This document shows positions 43,321-55,230 of a stretch of DNA of 64,000 nucleotides, piece by piece; position 1 is the first letter of the stretch, and each line of letters opens with the position of its first letter. Below the pieces are notes generated by a model. It was not told the origin of the DNA. It saw nothing but the letters and a program-made list of their open reading frames with translations, and made no database searches. The position numbers were made by a program, and so were the translations under genes. The stretch comes from Aphanomyces cochlioides. Its lineage: Eukaryota; Oomycota; Saprolegniomycetes; Saprolegniales; Verrucalvaceae. The stretch is from contig JAHQRK010000020.1 in assembly GCA_019828595.1 (NCBI GenBank), forward strand, positions 1,240,001 through 1,304,000, written 5' to 3'.

Positions 43321-46179
43321 GAGCGCGTTTGGTGGCCACAAAATAATATGATATTTTTAAAATATCATGAAAAAAGTCGATATCATGATATTGGGTTTCG
43401 TATACAGCGTTCGGTTGTCATCGTTATATCATGAACTTTCAGGAAAATATCATAATAATATCGTGAAAAAAATATACACCTCTGACCCTGTATATTTATA
43501 TTGGAATATCGTTGAAGGTGCTTTGTGGTCGGGCCTGAATGGCACTCGAGTCTCAAGGAAGGATGGATCTGCGTGAGAGGTCCACCGAGAAGCAAGAAGA
43601 CAAGCTCTACCACTGCCAGTCTTTTGCATGATGTTCCAGTACTGAAGTGATGCTGTTGAAACCACACAATCGTAACCGGTTAGCGAGCGTATGAACCGGA
43701 CACAGATGAAAACATGAAATATGAATGCAAACCGAACGCCCTTGATATAAAACGATATGTGTGAAATAATGATATTTTGCTTGAATCAAATATAGCAATT
43801 TCATGATATGAAATACTTTACTTCATTTCATTCGTGAGACACTCATTTCGAGTCAAGAAATATTAAATTTCCAGAAACCTTCCAAATATGATATTTTGAA
43901 CTCAACCAGAAAATATTATGTTATATAGAGTAACATTTCATAAGGTAAATTGATGAGGAAAATATGTGGATCGATTTGAAATTCCGTATTCATTAATAGA
44001 TATACAAAATTATGTAGTATATTAGTTTATATATATCGGTTGGCACGTAAATATTCCTGTCTTGGAACTTTCTTGATATTTGGTCAATTACGGATGTATA
44101 AAAATTTATCCGGTCGATTCTTTCTCATTTTCAATTTTTCTTTGTGATGTGCACATGGTCGGTGGTATGCTCTATCGGGCTAGAAGGGTGCGATAGTCCC
44201 CTCCATCGCTAGGAGAGGTGCCGCCGTTTGGCCTGCGCCGCCGAGGATGCGATGGAGAATAGGGAACGCGCATGGAAGTCGTCGACGGCTGAGATGCCAT
44301 GAGACCCACCTTTTCGAAGGGCCTTTGTCGATCCCTGGCAGGTGATTCCTAACGATTTGCACCAAGCTTGTTTTCAAATATGAAAGGTATTCATTATCCT
44401 GTCGTTAATCTCATCACATTCATAGATCTACTGTAGCTCATCGTAGTTTTCATCATCGTAAAACAAATCCTTGGATGCATCCACTGCTCGTCCTCGAAGT
44501 GCCCCTTCCGTTTCCAGGGCCGTGATGACATCGTTTGCGTAAACACTTTCCAGTGGCTCCTCTTCTTGGCAAAAGGTACGACCATGAAGAATCTTGCATT
44601 TGACAAAGCCGTTGATGATTGTAGTGAGGGGCAAATCATCCCATGCTCTGTTGATCCATTCGACAAGATTGAATCGATCTGGAGACTGCAGTTTGAAGGT
44701 GCGCCTTCTTGCTTTCTGCGCTCTATGCGCTCACGAAGGAAATGTACCCAATGCTGTCGAATACGCGTCTTGAAGGGCTTCATCCAAGCGACATCAGCTG
44801 GCTGGCAAATCCAAGTGAATGAAGGTGGTATTTTCTCCAGCACGATACATAATTTTTTTGCATATACCAGAACATCGTCAGTAAAATGTGCGCTGAAGTG
44901 GTCCAAGAGGAGAAGGACATAAGGTAAGTTTCTTCCTTCTCGATTGCCAAAATGATATTTTAGAAATTGAATAGTGATGGAACTGTTCCACCACGCTGTT
45001 GGGTTTGCGTAAATCCGCGATGGATAGTTGTCATGAAGCCACTCAATATCTCGCCACACTTGCTTCCCTAAGCCATTGCGCTCCTTAATGTTTGCCTGCA
45101 CAGTCGACGGTACATTGGATTTTGTTGTCTTCATAACTATGAAAGGAGCATACTTGACGCCATCTGTATCTGCCATCAACTTGACGGAAACGCGTTCTTT
45201 CCTCTTTCCAGCTGCCGTGACCCATACTGTCTTCTCACCTTGAGCTGCAAGCGTCTTTTTGGGGAGCATTTCAAAATTGACCGCCGTCTGGTCAGCGTTG
45301 AAGACCTTGACAATATTGTACTGTTGAATGCCTCGCTTGATATGGGCAGCAAATGCAGTCAGTGCTTCTTGGCCTTGGGCTTCATTCGACTTGCCCGATC
45401 TTGTCTTGGCTCGCATGGTCAAAGCCCATCGACGCTTGAACCCTTCTGCCCACGGCATACTTGCTTTGAACTTGTCCTTGGGAATTCCTGCTGCTGATGC
45501 GAAGTCTCTGGCTTTGATTTGAAGCATCAAATGGCTAACGGGAACACCGTCACGTCGTAGTTCCATGACCCATTCAGCGAGCTCCTGCTCTGCATCCTTG
45601 CACAGTGTTGTTGCGATGCCGTAAGGACGTAAACGCGATTTCTTGTTTGAACTTGTGGTAACTGCTAATTTTGTTAGACGGTCGTAATCCTTTGTCCAAC
45701 GATATATCTTTTTTCGATTCGACTCGAGAGCTGTTCCATGCATGTGAGGGAAAAATTCATTCAATGTCGATTGCATCCCGTGCTCCATGAACCATTTGAC
45801 AATATGGACTCGCTTTGCGATGCTAGCAACATCCATTTTATGCTGTGGCGGTGAAGGAGACGGAGTGTTCTTGATGTTTGGTCTTCCTGTTGCTTGTTGG
45901 TGGCCGTGTCTTGGCATTGCTCGAAACATGGTTGGGTGCTTGCTGCGATAATGAGAAGTGAGGGTTGAATTTATTTATTTCCCGCTCGACTGCGATTCCC
46001 GCCAAGGTGCATCTTCAAATCTTATACTGACATTATATTATTTTTTGCAGGCTCAAGACATATCAAGGTTTGCTTGTTTTTTGCATACCGTCCATTATAA
46101 TATTACAGAGGTCATTATCTGTCTCACGAATGAAATGAAGTAAAGTATCACAATATTTCGTTGACCACCGAACGCGCTC
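43321..46179 (-). mobile_element. Tc5/pogo-like DNA transposon with TTA duplication
   Basis: Ends GAGCGCGTTTGGTGG (left, 43321) and GAGCGCGTTCGGTGG (right, inverse, ending 46179) are flanked by TTA. Further similarity (AAATATTGTGATA-type) extends inward. The internal flanks are rich in ATATCATGATAT. A 3-bp TNA duplication plus a CENP-B-like transposase fits the Tc5 branch rather than TA-targeting pogo. An inner MITE-like end (ACCGAACGCCC) appears near 43729. Confidence 0.8.
44428..45929 (-). pseudogene. CENP-B/Tc5-like transposase, one frameshift near the C-terminus
   Basis: ATG at 45929. Residues about 30-100 look like a CENP-B-type helix-turn-helix region (KRVHIVKWFMEHGMQSTLNE, KKIYRWTKDYDRL). 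The DDE_1 core has VFNADQTAVNFEM, VLLLLDHFSAHF and WICQPADVAWMKPFK (about 35 residues between the second and third Asp). Near 44685 the frame shifts: the expected RFNLVEWINRAWDDLP and the acidic tail ALRGRAVDASKDLFYDDEN lie in another frame ending at 44428, while the original frame runs on to 44394. A single indel accounts for it, so this copy is recent or the break is a sequence error. Confidence 0.85.
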
Positions 46180-46759
46180 TTACATGTCTTGTGATGCCTG
46201 ATTTAAGCTTGAAAACAAGATTTTCGGTGTCCTATTGTGAAAAAAACAGAATATTTTTTCCTGGTCATAAAACGACCAAATATGAACTATGACCGCAGTC
46301 ATGACCGAGAAAACTCCATATAGTTCCGAAAAATATATCTGCAAAATATAAATCGATTTTCGATACGAAATATATCGCAAGTTAAACGAACTAAACCGGC
46401 AAATGGTGTAGTAATACATCATACCTGCACCCAAGACACCAACGCGGGAAACTCTGTGGCGTACTTGTTATAAACGTCCAACGTCATCAGTGTGACGCCT
46501 TTGAGATTTCACCAGCAAAATGCAAGCACCAAATCGGTAGGAGCCATTTTGATTACCGCATATACTATTAATAACTAGTACAACCAAACTTTGTCGCTTC
46601 GACCGGAGGTGGAACCCATGGGATCTTTATACCCTTTGTCGTTGGTGCCAATGGATTACATTACTCGTTGATGAACTGTCTTGTTTTGAGACTTTGCAGT
46701 GTACATCACCTGGGGCATCTGCACAACATGACAGCAAGGCTTTCACATGAATGGTTCAT
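46180..46759. other. Intergenic between transposon and START-FYVE copy 2
   Basis: Nothing coding. GACCGCAGTCATGACCGA near 46290 echoes 41960. It presumably contains the 3' UTR of the next gene. Confidence 0.4.
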
Positions 46760-48405
46760 TCAAAGGTTGAACATTAGGGGGGACGAGACAGTCGATTCTC
46801 GACTGGCAGGCGTCGTGCGGCCGTCGCTGCTAGAGGACGAAACTTCTTGTAGCCGGCTAAAGCTTCGCCACAACTCGCTCGCCGCTCTACTGCCAGGTTT
46901 GCCAAGTGCACACATAGTACAAGCATGGGCTCGTGCATCGAATCCTCGGTTCTTCACCTCCCATTCTCGAATGCATCGACGGCAGCACACCTCTCCACAT
47001 TTCAAACAATTGATCTTCTTGCTGAGCGGACCAAAGAGTCGAGAGCAGAGATGGCAAACCCTGGCTAGTGCGGCTGGTTTGGTCGCGTCTGGCTTTAGAA
47101 AAGGCGTCTTGCTCAGTCGCTCCTCGCGGAGAAATCGATCAATGTCTACCAGAGTCAGACACCGCTTCTTCACCGACATATCGACTAGCCACTCAGCATA
47201 ATCACCAAGAGAACCACGCATATCAACATGGGAGATGAAGGATACATCCATGTAACCAGGTCTGTCGGACTCGGAGAAAATATAGCCTGAGCAATTGATC
47301 GACATGCGGATAAATCCTGGCAACTCAGGACAGCACGGCATGGCAATCGACTTGAGGCATCGCACCCAGACGGGCTTGCCATTGAATTCAAACGCGTGGT
47401 GAACGACCAGGAGGCAAGCATCGCGGCGCGTGACAAGCTTGTCCATCGCAGGTTTAAATCCACGCCATGAGATGCCAAGCATTTCATGCGGTGTCTCTGG
47501 AGTCACGGGGACGATCGAGTACAGATTGACTGCATCTTCCAACACTTTTCCAAACCGCCGACAATACTGCTTGGACTCGGTAGTGTCCGAAACAGGTCAT
47601 ATCCGGGTCAGGTCACACTTTTGGGTCACACTACAAAATTGAACATATCTCCATCACCAGGAAGAGTTAAAGAGCCATACTTTGTCATTCTCTAGCAGGC
47701 CTCATCAGGGTGGCGGCACGGCCTTACGGCCTACCTGCCGCCTTACCCGATGAGAGAAAATAGAAAGAAACCCCTTTTTGGTGCACGTTGGGGGCTCCCT
47801 CCTCCGAGTCATCCGCCTGCAGAAATTTTTTCACTCGACCTCCGCTTCGCTGTGGTCAGCGCAATTTTCTGGGCGGATGTCTGACGTCGTCCGCGCAGTT
47901 TAAGGCTTCGCAATTGCTGCTCGAATGAGAAAAACCTAAAATCTGATCAGAAATTTGAATAAAACCATGAGAAAAACCAGTAAAAAACCAGTAAAAAACC
48001 TGTGACCTGCACCCGTGACCTGACCCGGACCTGACCTGTAAAGGATTCTTCCTTGGACTCTTCTGTCGTTTGGGATCTGAACAAGTCAAAAACTTCTGGC
48101 ATGGCCCCCAAGACTTGAATCGTGGACAACCGCGGCGTCGCGGGAAACGATTCGTATTTGGTTCCAGCGACTTTGCCTTTGAATAGTTTCAACCCGTCTT
48201 CGTTCGATTCGAGCTCCCAATGGATGGGACCACCGCAAAGTTGAGCATTTTCCGCCTGGAACATGGAATGATGCTTTCGATATCAAGTGGGTGAATGTAC
48301 CAGCTCATAAGCAGCGGCAACACCAAGGTCTTGGAAGCGCTGTTGGGCGTCTCGACTGAGTGGCGGACAGTGGAAAAAGTTGGGCGACACGGGCTCGGCA
48401 CTCAT
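46760..48405 (-). pseudogene. START-FYVE-like gene, copy 2, split by an insertion
   Basis: Exon 1 is 48301-48405 (MSAEPVSPNFFHCPPLSRD), with a 45-nt intron at 48256-48300. Exon 2 starts at 48255 and is interrupted at 48051 by a 473-bp insertion. It resumes at 47578 and runs to 46760 with START (HHAFEFNGKPVWVRC, SINCSGYIFSESDRPGYMDV) and the FYVE-like finger (CHLCSRLFGPLSKKINCLKC). Ignoring the insertion and one target copy, the frame is continuous across the junction (TTEESK-QYCRRFG). The gene was therefore intact until the insertion. Confidence 0.88.
47579..48051. mobile_element. 473-bp non-autonomous element inserted in START-FYVE copy 2
   Basis: Flanked by CTTGGACTC on both sides (47570-47578, 48052-48060), a 9-bp duplication as made by MULEs. 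Imperfect inverted ends share ACAGGTCA..TCCGGGTCAGG and GTCAC. The interior contains the dispersed segment (ACTCGACCTCCGCTTCGCT) also present at 31793 and a GC-rich palindrome near 47712-47745 (GGCGGCACGGCC...). No coding frame. Confidence 0.85.
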
Positions 48406-49739
48406 TGCGCAAAAGAGGAAATGGCGGCCCATGCAATGACGCCATATAGCTTGGATTCAGTGGAAGAAACGTGAAATGAGTGCACCTAAGACGTGATAGT
48501 CCACATCCAACTCGTGTGGAAATCCCTCAGATCCACAGTGGCATACCAGCTCGCAATTGGATATGTTGTCATGTTCTCACGGTGCTTTTGAGCTTTTCCG
48601 TCGGCTAAGAGCCCTTCTTGCAGTGTTGATGAGGCTGCAGGCACGAGAGATTGTGGTGCTCCTTCAGTGACTCAGACAAGTCGTCAGCTCGGTGCAAGAG
48701 GAGCGGCGTTATTGGTAGCGGGCATGAACAACTCTCAAGATGATAAGTCCCCGCGTTGGAATGGATGGAGCGCGTCAAATGCTTGAAGAATTCATGAGCA
48801 ATCGTGTAGTGTCTTGATTAGTGATGGTTGTTTTGACCGCAATTTGAAATAGATCTGTCGTTGACAGTGTGTCGAGTGCTCGTTCGTGCATTGTTGAATG
48901 ATATTTCTCGTCGTCGCACGCGAACAGTTGCTGTCCTCTGGTTGTCACGCCAGCTCTGCAACTGTCTGGACTTGATTGCAGTCGCCAGGAAGGTTGGCTT
49001 TGTCGCGCTTAGGACGACAATTTGCTTTGATGGTCAAAGAATTCTGAGCTGGCTACGAGGGATGTCTGCTCACACTCTGTCTTTCGTACGATTTTGGCAG
49101 CTTGTAGCTCAAAGTTCTCTGTCCCAGCCACAGTGGCGATAAGGATGGATATGTGGTCAACATAGCTTTGTAGCTGGAAGACTTTAAACATTGCAAGCCT
49201 TAGGAATACAACGCGACGACAGAACACTAGAGAGATAGCTGGCCAAGTGCATCTCAGTGCTTGGAAGAAATTCCAACGTAGAAATGAGTGGCTGCACGGC
49301 TTTGGAACAATTGCGACGATTGCATCACTGACTCAAAGCGTTCCTACGGTATGTTTGATGATGATTGATGCATCTTGATGAGATTTCTCGTCCTTGCAGT
49401 CGCAAATCCTTGAGATTTCAGATTGTGACGCAAGTTGTGCACCACTGTCTGACCTTGATCGCAAGAACCACAATAATTTGACATTGCCTCGCCTATAACG
49501 ATAACTCTGGAATTCTTTGACATGGCTGAGCTCTTTTCGACGCCATCAATGCAGATCCCCCAGGGATGAAGAGCTGACCTGTACAAGCTGAGAGGCTAAT
49601 CCCCACTGGTTTGTGAAGGCCCCCCGAAAGTTAAGGTTACTTCGGACGATAGATCGAAGAGAAGGAAGACTTTGGACACACAACACAAACATCGATTATC
49701 ACGATCTCTATCTCGTAACACACTCCAAGTTGCGACTCT
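48406..49739. other. Intergenic between START-FYVE copies 2 and 3
   Basis: 1.3 kb without a supported gene. Overlapping open frames at 48861-49227 lack features. Confidence 0.4.
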
Positions 49740-50105
49740 TTTAAAACAGTAAATCATCTCTTGGGGAGGATGCTGCCATCCTTGACTCATAGGCGTCATG
49801 AGGCCATCGCTGCTGTTGCTTGACGAATCGTTCAACCGACTAGAGCTGCGCCACAACACGCTCGCCTCTCCGATATCTCGTTTCCCAAGGGCACAGATTG
49901 TACACACATTAGTTCGAGCATCAAAGCCGCGGTTCTTCGCATCCCATTCTCGAATACATCGACGGCAGTAGACTTCACCACATTTCAAACAATTGATCTT
50001 CTTGCTCAGTGGACCAAAGCGACGCAAGCAGAGATTGCAAGCCTGGGCTAGCGCGGCTGGCTTGGTCTCATCTGACTTCAGAAACGGCGTATTGCTAAAC
50101 CAATT
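49740..50105 (-). pseudogene. START-FYVE copy 3, finger remnant
   Basis: Homology to the other copies starts at NTPFLKSDETKPAALAQ and covers the whole finger (CNLCLRRFGPLSKKINCLKC, then CRRCIREWDAKNRGFDA) and part of the Ser-rich tail. Upstream the START domain is gone and unrelated sequence follows. The open frame actually runs 50255-49596, so a finger-only protein of up to 219 residues with a new Ser-rich N-terminus could be made, but nothing shows it is expressed. Confidence 0.75.
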
Positions 50106-50702
50106 GTAACTGCGATGTGGCGCCTCTCCATTTACCATGTTTTCAACACAACCGACCCTGCATTGACTCTGCGAGCTCAATAAACACTTCGACGCAAGCG
50201 TGGACGGATACGATGAGGACGAGGATGCGTTCTGATCGAGCATCCACGTGGTCAATCACTTCATTTGGCGTGAATGTCCATGAAACACACAATCGTCAGA
50301 CACCAAATGAAGTTGGGACCACTTCGCCAGACAGGCTCGCCCTGTTTGCCAATACTTTGGAAACAGTCCCGTTAACTAAGACTACTCACCTGTATCCATG
50401 CTTAGCATAGAGCTACGACTTTATTGCGACCCAGACTTGCTTAGTGCTTCATCTTGGGCCTGCATCGACTGGTTGACATGGCTGTTTCACTTGTTGACCT
50501 CTCGAAGTGACAGAGTAAAACTTCGAAAATCGAAGTCTCACTGCTATATCTCCAGCCAGGGCGTCGTTTTTTTTTAAACGACGCCCTTAACAATTTGCTA
50601 TCGAAGTCAAAAAAAATTAAAAAAAGTTTTGACTTCGATTGCTAAACACTATTAAAAATAGCTTTGTCAAACCAATATAGCTAACTGATACGGATGCTCT
50701 AA
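50106..50702. repeat. Deleted START region replaced by hairpin-rich sequence
   Basis: Between the finger remnant and the orphan exon 1. It holds two hairpins: 50562-50586 (GGGCGTCGTTT...AAACGACGCCC) and about 50602-50641 (ATCGAAGTCAAAA...TTTTGACTTCGAT). A direct AATCGAAGTC also occurs at 50530. It is probably the scar of a deleted or foldback element. Confidence 0.5.
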
Positions 50703-50797
50703 GCCGCGGCAACGCCGAGGTCTTTGAATCGCTGTTGGTCGTGACGACTCAGTGGCGGGCAATGGAAAAAGTTGGGCGAGATAGGCTTGGCGCTCAT
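50703..50797 (-). pseudogene. START-FYVE copy 3, orphan exon 1
   Basis: ATG at 50797, MSAKPISPNFFHCPPLSRHD then QQRFKDLGVAAA, ending directly in a TAG where other copies have YEL and a splice donor. It is clearly the first exon of the same family, now cut off from its second exon. Confidence 0.85.
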
Positions 50798-51016
50798 GCT
50801 GGAAAAGTGAGAATACGCAGATGAGTGGACTGATAAAATTAGTTATTTTACGGCTCTTGGTGTACAGTGTAGATAATTGAGTAAAAGAATGAATGAATCT
50901 GATTGGTTCAAATATAAAGCATTTTGATTGGCTAAAATGAAAAGTCCTTTGATTGGCTAAAAATATGAAAGAAATCTGATTGGCTAAAAACATGAACAAA
51001 CCTGAATGGCTGTTAA

Positions 51017-53762
51017 ATGCCCCCAGTCAGGGACATTTTGGAACACATGATGAGTTTGGAACACCTGATGCGCTCCAGAGAAGACGACGAGGTCTGCCAA
51101 ATTCGATGCACACTCTGTGGACTATTGCGACACTGGTCGTCATTCATGGATGAAACAACGACCATCCCTTACAAGTCCTGTTTACTGTGCAGGATCAAGC
51201 GAGGACGGCCAGCACATGGTTTCTCATTGTACGATCCTAAAATACGCTTCGTTCCTCGTGACTTTGAGAGTTTCCGAGAATTCGATATCAACCTGAAGCA
51301 ATTTGTTCTGGACCACAGCGGTTACACCATTTTTCTCATGTGCTTACACGTCGAAGAACTCGCAATGAGGTCACCAGAAGAGCGACAACGTGTATTTGAC
51401 CACGTACGGAAAGCTTTTGCAGACGCATTTGACTACAAGTTCAGGTACAGAGTTACATATACCAGAGTATAAGACATGACTAGCAATCGCAGAAAAGAGG
51501 AGAAGAGGGCTTTTCACAATTCCCACAATGCATTTGTAATGCGCTATCAGTGTTCTCAGCGCAGCGACACAAGAGACCGACTTGTTCGAAGCCAGAAACG
51601 TTTGGACTTGACTGACCGACCAGCAAAACGGAACAAGCTTTCTTTCAGACGTATGACTGTTACGGTGAGCTCAATACTGTGCAGTTTGGAAAATGGGTTT
51701 TTGTGCGTTTCCGTCACGATGAGAACCACGATGGCATTGAACACGCTTCACTCCTCATTCCTCAAGAGGTAATGATGTGCATTTGCATATGTGCTTTGGT
51801 ATTGGTACACGTGTATCAGTGGGTTGTCAACGGTACTATAGTATCTGTGTGGCATTGTATGTATTCCATTAATACGTTTGCTCATGTTACATGGTATTCA
51901 TACTACTGTAGGTGCAGGACTTCATTAAACAAACAGCAAAGACACACACTCCGTCACATGTGTCGCGACTCGTCAGAGCAAAATTAAAAGGAAGTCCCCA
52001 TTCTGTCCCTTCGTATCATCAGATTGCGCATATCTGCCGAAAGGTGAAACTCCGTCTTTGCCTGGGTCACTTATGTTTAGGTTCTTCATGGTGAATTCAA
52101 GACCGACGGTGATCCCTACCTTTCAGCAATATCGTTTTGCTCAAATTTTTCTGACATTTCATTCGGAAAGATTGTGTCTCCAGCTGAAACGACAAACAAG
52201 GCAGTTGAATGTTTTTATGTCATGCTGGATGGAATACTCAACGATTTCAATACTCAATTCGCGGCAAATGATTTGAAGTTCATGAAGGAGGTCTGCATTG
52301 ATAGCACGCATTCAACAAATACGAGCTCAATGGAGCTTTTCGCTCTCTTGATCAATTTTCGTGGAGAAGGGTATCCTTTATCTTACATGTCCATTCAACA
52401 AAGCGGTGTGTTGTACAAGTACCAGTGTATATGTGTTTAACGCAAACTCATGTATTTAGGTACCAGTGGTGTCAAGCCCATCTATATTGCTGAGTGGTTG
52501 AAACGTGTGTCTGAGCAAACCAACTTGCACCCTCAATGGACGCATATCGACAAGGATGCTTCGGAAATATCAACTGGAATTGTAGAAACGAAACTCCTCT
52601 CTTGAAGAGCGTGCACAGCACATATACTTAGTCGCACTGGAAGAAGCATATGTATACTGCCTCCATAGTCAGATCCATCATGTGTGGGTGTATTTGTACA
52701 ACAACTGGTATTCGTTGGAGATGTGGCCCCTGTGGGCTCAGTCCTCAAAAGTTGACGCTCTGCCCTGTTTTCGAACATCTATGATTGCTGAAGCTCACTT
52801 TCACTGTCTCAAAGACTTTCACTTCAATGTAAGTGTAAATTCATGTATTATATATGAACCCTATTCGACGCATGGAAAAACCCGGCTCGATCACATCTGC
52901 TACAAGTTGGCGACAGATGTACAAGAGCATTTTCAGGAAAGATTTCGACGGGCAACGACTCACAAAGGAAAGGCTCCAGTGAACTAAAAAACTCATGTGG
53001 TTCTGTAGTATACTATCCAACACCTTCATGGGAGAAGAGTTTCAACAAAGCTTGGAGAATGCACGCTGATAAACCGTTTGAGTTGAAACCTGAATATGCA
53101 ACAAGTATCACTACATGGACATGTTGGTGTCCTGACAATGCTCATGACGAATGCTTGACTTGTAAGCATTTGGTGGGTATGTACATTCTTCTCAACAACG
53201 AAGCCGGAAATCGACACGAGGTACTAATCATTTGACAGTCAGTCGATTGTATACATACATCTGCACATGTCTTGAAGATGTGTTCATGCACAAACTTAAC
53301 CGTACACTTGTTTTACTGCTTGTTACGTAGAAGTTTGCCCCATATTGGAAAGTCAGAAGATACGACCCACCGTTCTATGTGTTTCCACCGACATGCAAGG
53401 ACATGATACGCATGGAATTGTCTAAATCAACCACAAGCCCAAGTCTAGTTGACGAGCGACACTCACCCTCCACCCGGTGTCTGGAAGAAGACGCATTCAA
53501 CCTAGATTACAACATGCTTGAAGAGATTGACATGGCAGCTCGCCAGACCCAAGACGAAACGATGGCGCACTGCATCGATATCTTGCAGGCTATGCAAGCG
53601 CATCTTGACAAAGCTAGGTCAAGTGAGCATCAATGTCATGTTTGTACCAAACTGCTGCGCTCCTTGGAATTATATCTAGAGAACATCAAGATGTGTGACA
53701 ACAGGAGGAAGCGCAAAGTCACTACCTCCAACGACAACCCTCAGACGAGATACTACGATTAG
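51017..53762 (+). pseudogene. SWIM-type MULE transposase, at least three frameshifts
   Basis: Exons can be traced with GT-AG introns at 51445-51483, 51769-51911, 52044-52080, 52406-52459 and 53221-53330. The catalytic region includes EVCIDSTHSTNTSSMELFAL, HIDKDASEI and NWYSLEMWPLWAQ, then RTSMIAEAHFHCLK. A SWIM zinc finger follows (TCWCPDNAHDECLTCKHL). The last exon (KFAPYWKVRRYDPPFYVFPP) ends in a basic tail. Frame breaks near 51652, 52605 and 52970 are not explained by introns, so this copy is probably inactive. Confidence 0.78.
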
Positions 53763-53769
53763 AGGTTTA

Positions 53770-54030
53770 ATTCTATATTTATAGAAGCTGGATATCGATA
53801 TACATGTTCATCGATACAATAGTGTCAATACAATTGCAATATATACAATAGCATCAATACTAATGTTAATTGATACAAAGTATCAGTGCAAATGTTCATT
53901 GAAACAATAGTATCGATACGATTGTTATATATACAATAGATTCAATACTAATGTTCACTTATACAATAGTATCAAAATTAAAGTTCATTTGAAGTAGTAT
54001 CAATGCATATACAATACTGTCAATGTGATA
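53770..54030. repeat. Degenerate tandem repeat, ATACAATAGTATCAATAC-type
   Basis: About six diverged units of 35-45 bp built on ATACAATAGTATCAATACNA and TGTTCATTGATAC lie between the converging genes of the MULE. Confidence 0.7.
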
Positions 54031-54149
54031 GGTACAATTTCATTATCGTTGAAAAAGACTTTACTTGTTATGACTAAATGTCATTCAAATTGTTATGTAT
54101 TTACATTAATTAGATAACAAAATATTCAATTAGAATATTACATGTAAAA

Positions 54150-54676
54150 CTATATAGACACTGTGGTATTTACACGCTTGCGTTTTGCACGGGGGGCTCC
54201 ATGGCTTTCTTCAACTTCAAGTTCGACAGCAACCGCAGCATCAGTGTTTTCTTGTTCAAGACCCATGGCTTCAAGATGACCAATTGGTAACGCGTCGCAA
54301 ATTGCCATAAGCATTGACATAACAAGCTCATCTTGTTTTTTCTTGGGTTGACGGCGCAAAAATGCCAGAGTTGCCACGCGCTTTTCTTGTGAGCGGTTGG
54401 GGAACGACGGGAAGCTTGTTTCTTCAAGGCAGTCGTCATCGCTGTCGTCATCGCTGTCTTTGTTTGAGTTGTCATCATTTGTAGTATCGTCCCAATCTCT
54501 GGAAAAGGGTGTTGGGCAGAAGTGTCTCTCACCTTCTTGGTGAAATGTCGGCGGACAAGGGAGCTCCAAGGAAGATTCTTGTGTTGGCCATCAAAGTGAC
54601 CCTTGATATACGTCGAAGAAATGGCGTTCTCGTTGGAACAGCCAGGGACGCAACAAAAGAACCGAGGTCGCACCAT
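54150..54676 (-). CDS. Accessory zinc-finger/acidic protein of the MULE (two frames)
   Basis: The 5' frame from the ATG at 54676 gives MVRPRFFCCVPGCSNENAIS then a His-rich part (YIKGHFDGQHKNLPW), like a C2H2/BED-type finger. The sequence then switches frame near 54520 to an acidic stretch (DDNSNKDSDDDSDDDCLEET), a helical segment and a basic C-terminus (APRAKRKRVNTTVSI). A very short intron or a one-base indel must join them. Its position opposite the transposase suggests a MULE helper protein. Confidence 0.5.
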
Positions 54677-54934
54677 TGACAATCTTAAAATGAAAGAAAT
54701 CCATTACTTTACAACTGGCATAATTTAAACAATTCACATACAATTGTATCGTATAATTTGTACAATAATTCACGCTCTGTCAGCCTCTCGCAGCCACACA
54801 CTGTCACTTGTTCTTTGGCGTTCATAAAACAATTTGTTTTATTTCAACCAATAAAAATTCTGTTTTTTATATCCAATCAGAAACGCAAATTCTTGGACCC
54901 AACCATCTACACTGTACACCAAGTGCGTAGTTTA

Positions 54935-55230
54935 GGGCGTGTTCGGTTGTCCTTGATTTGACTCGATTCTGTTGATTCTCGCCCAGCCTTTGCATAGATC
55001 ATCCACTTTTATCCACTTGCGACATGTGTCTCATATTAAGAGAATCAAATTTCTGGGATTAGCCTGAATCACGGGAATCACATCTCCATCATAAGTTGGA
55101 GCAGTGATCCTCAGAGTGAATGCTGATTACTCGAAATGTTTGTAGACTCCGAGGAAAAACCAGGCGAGTTTTGCACTGGGAATTTGTAACAGAATCAAGA
55201 GTCAGAATCAAATTTCAACCGAACACGCCC
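54935..55230. mobile_element. 296-bp MITE, GGGCGTGTTCGGTTG ends, TTA duplication
   Basis: Perfect 15-bp inverted ends (54935-54949, 55216-55230), each flanked by TTA. It lies 11 bp outside the right end of the MULE. Related to the MITE at 42566-42852. Confidence 0.85.

Larger units (their letters stand above)
50856..54923. mobile_element. MULE-type transposon with SWIM transposase and an opposite-strand gene
   Basis: Left end CTTGGTGTACAGTGTAGAT (50856) and its inverse ending at 54923 match, with weaker similarity continuing to CTGATTGG. Repeated GATTGGCTAAAA motifs follow the left end. It contains a multi-exon SWIM transposase (plus) and a short acidic zinc-finger gene (minus), converging. 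No clear target duplication was found, so limits are approximate. Confidence 0.75.

Noticed and set aside
44566..44922. 118-residue plus-strand frame
   Set aside because: Antisense shadow of the CENP-B-like transposase.
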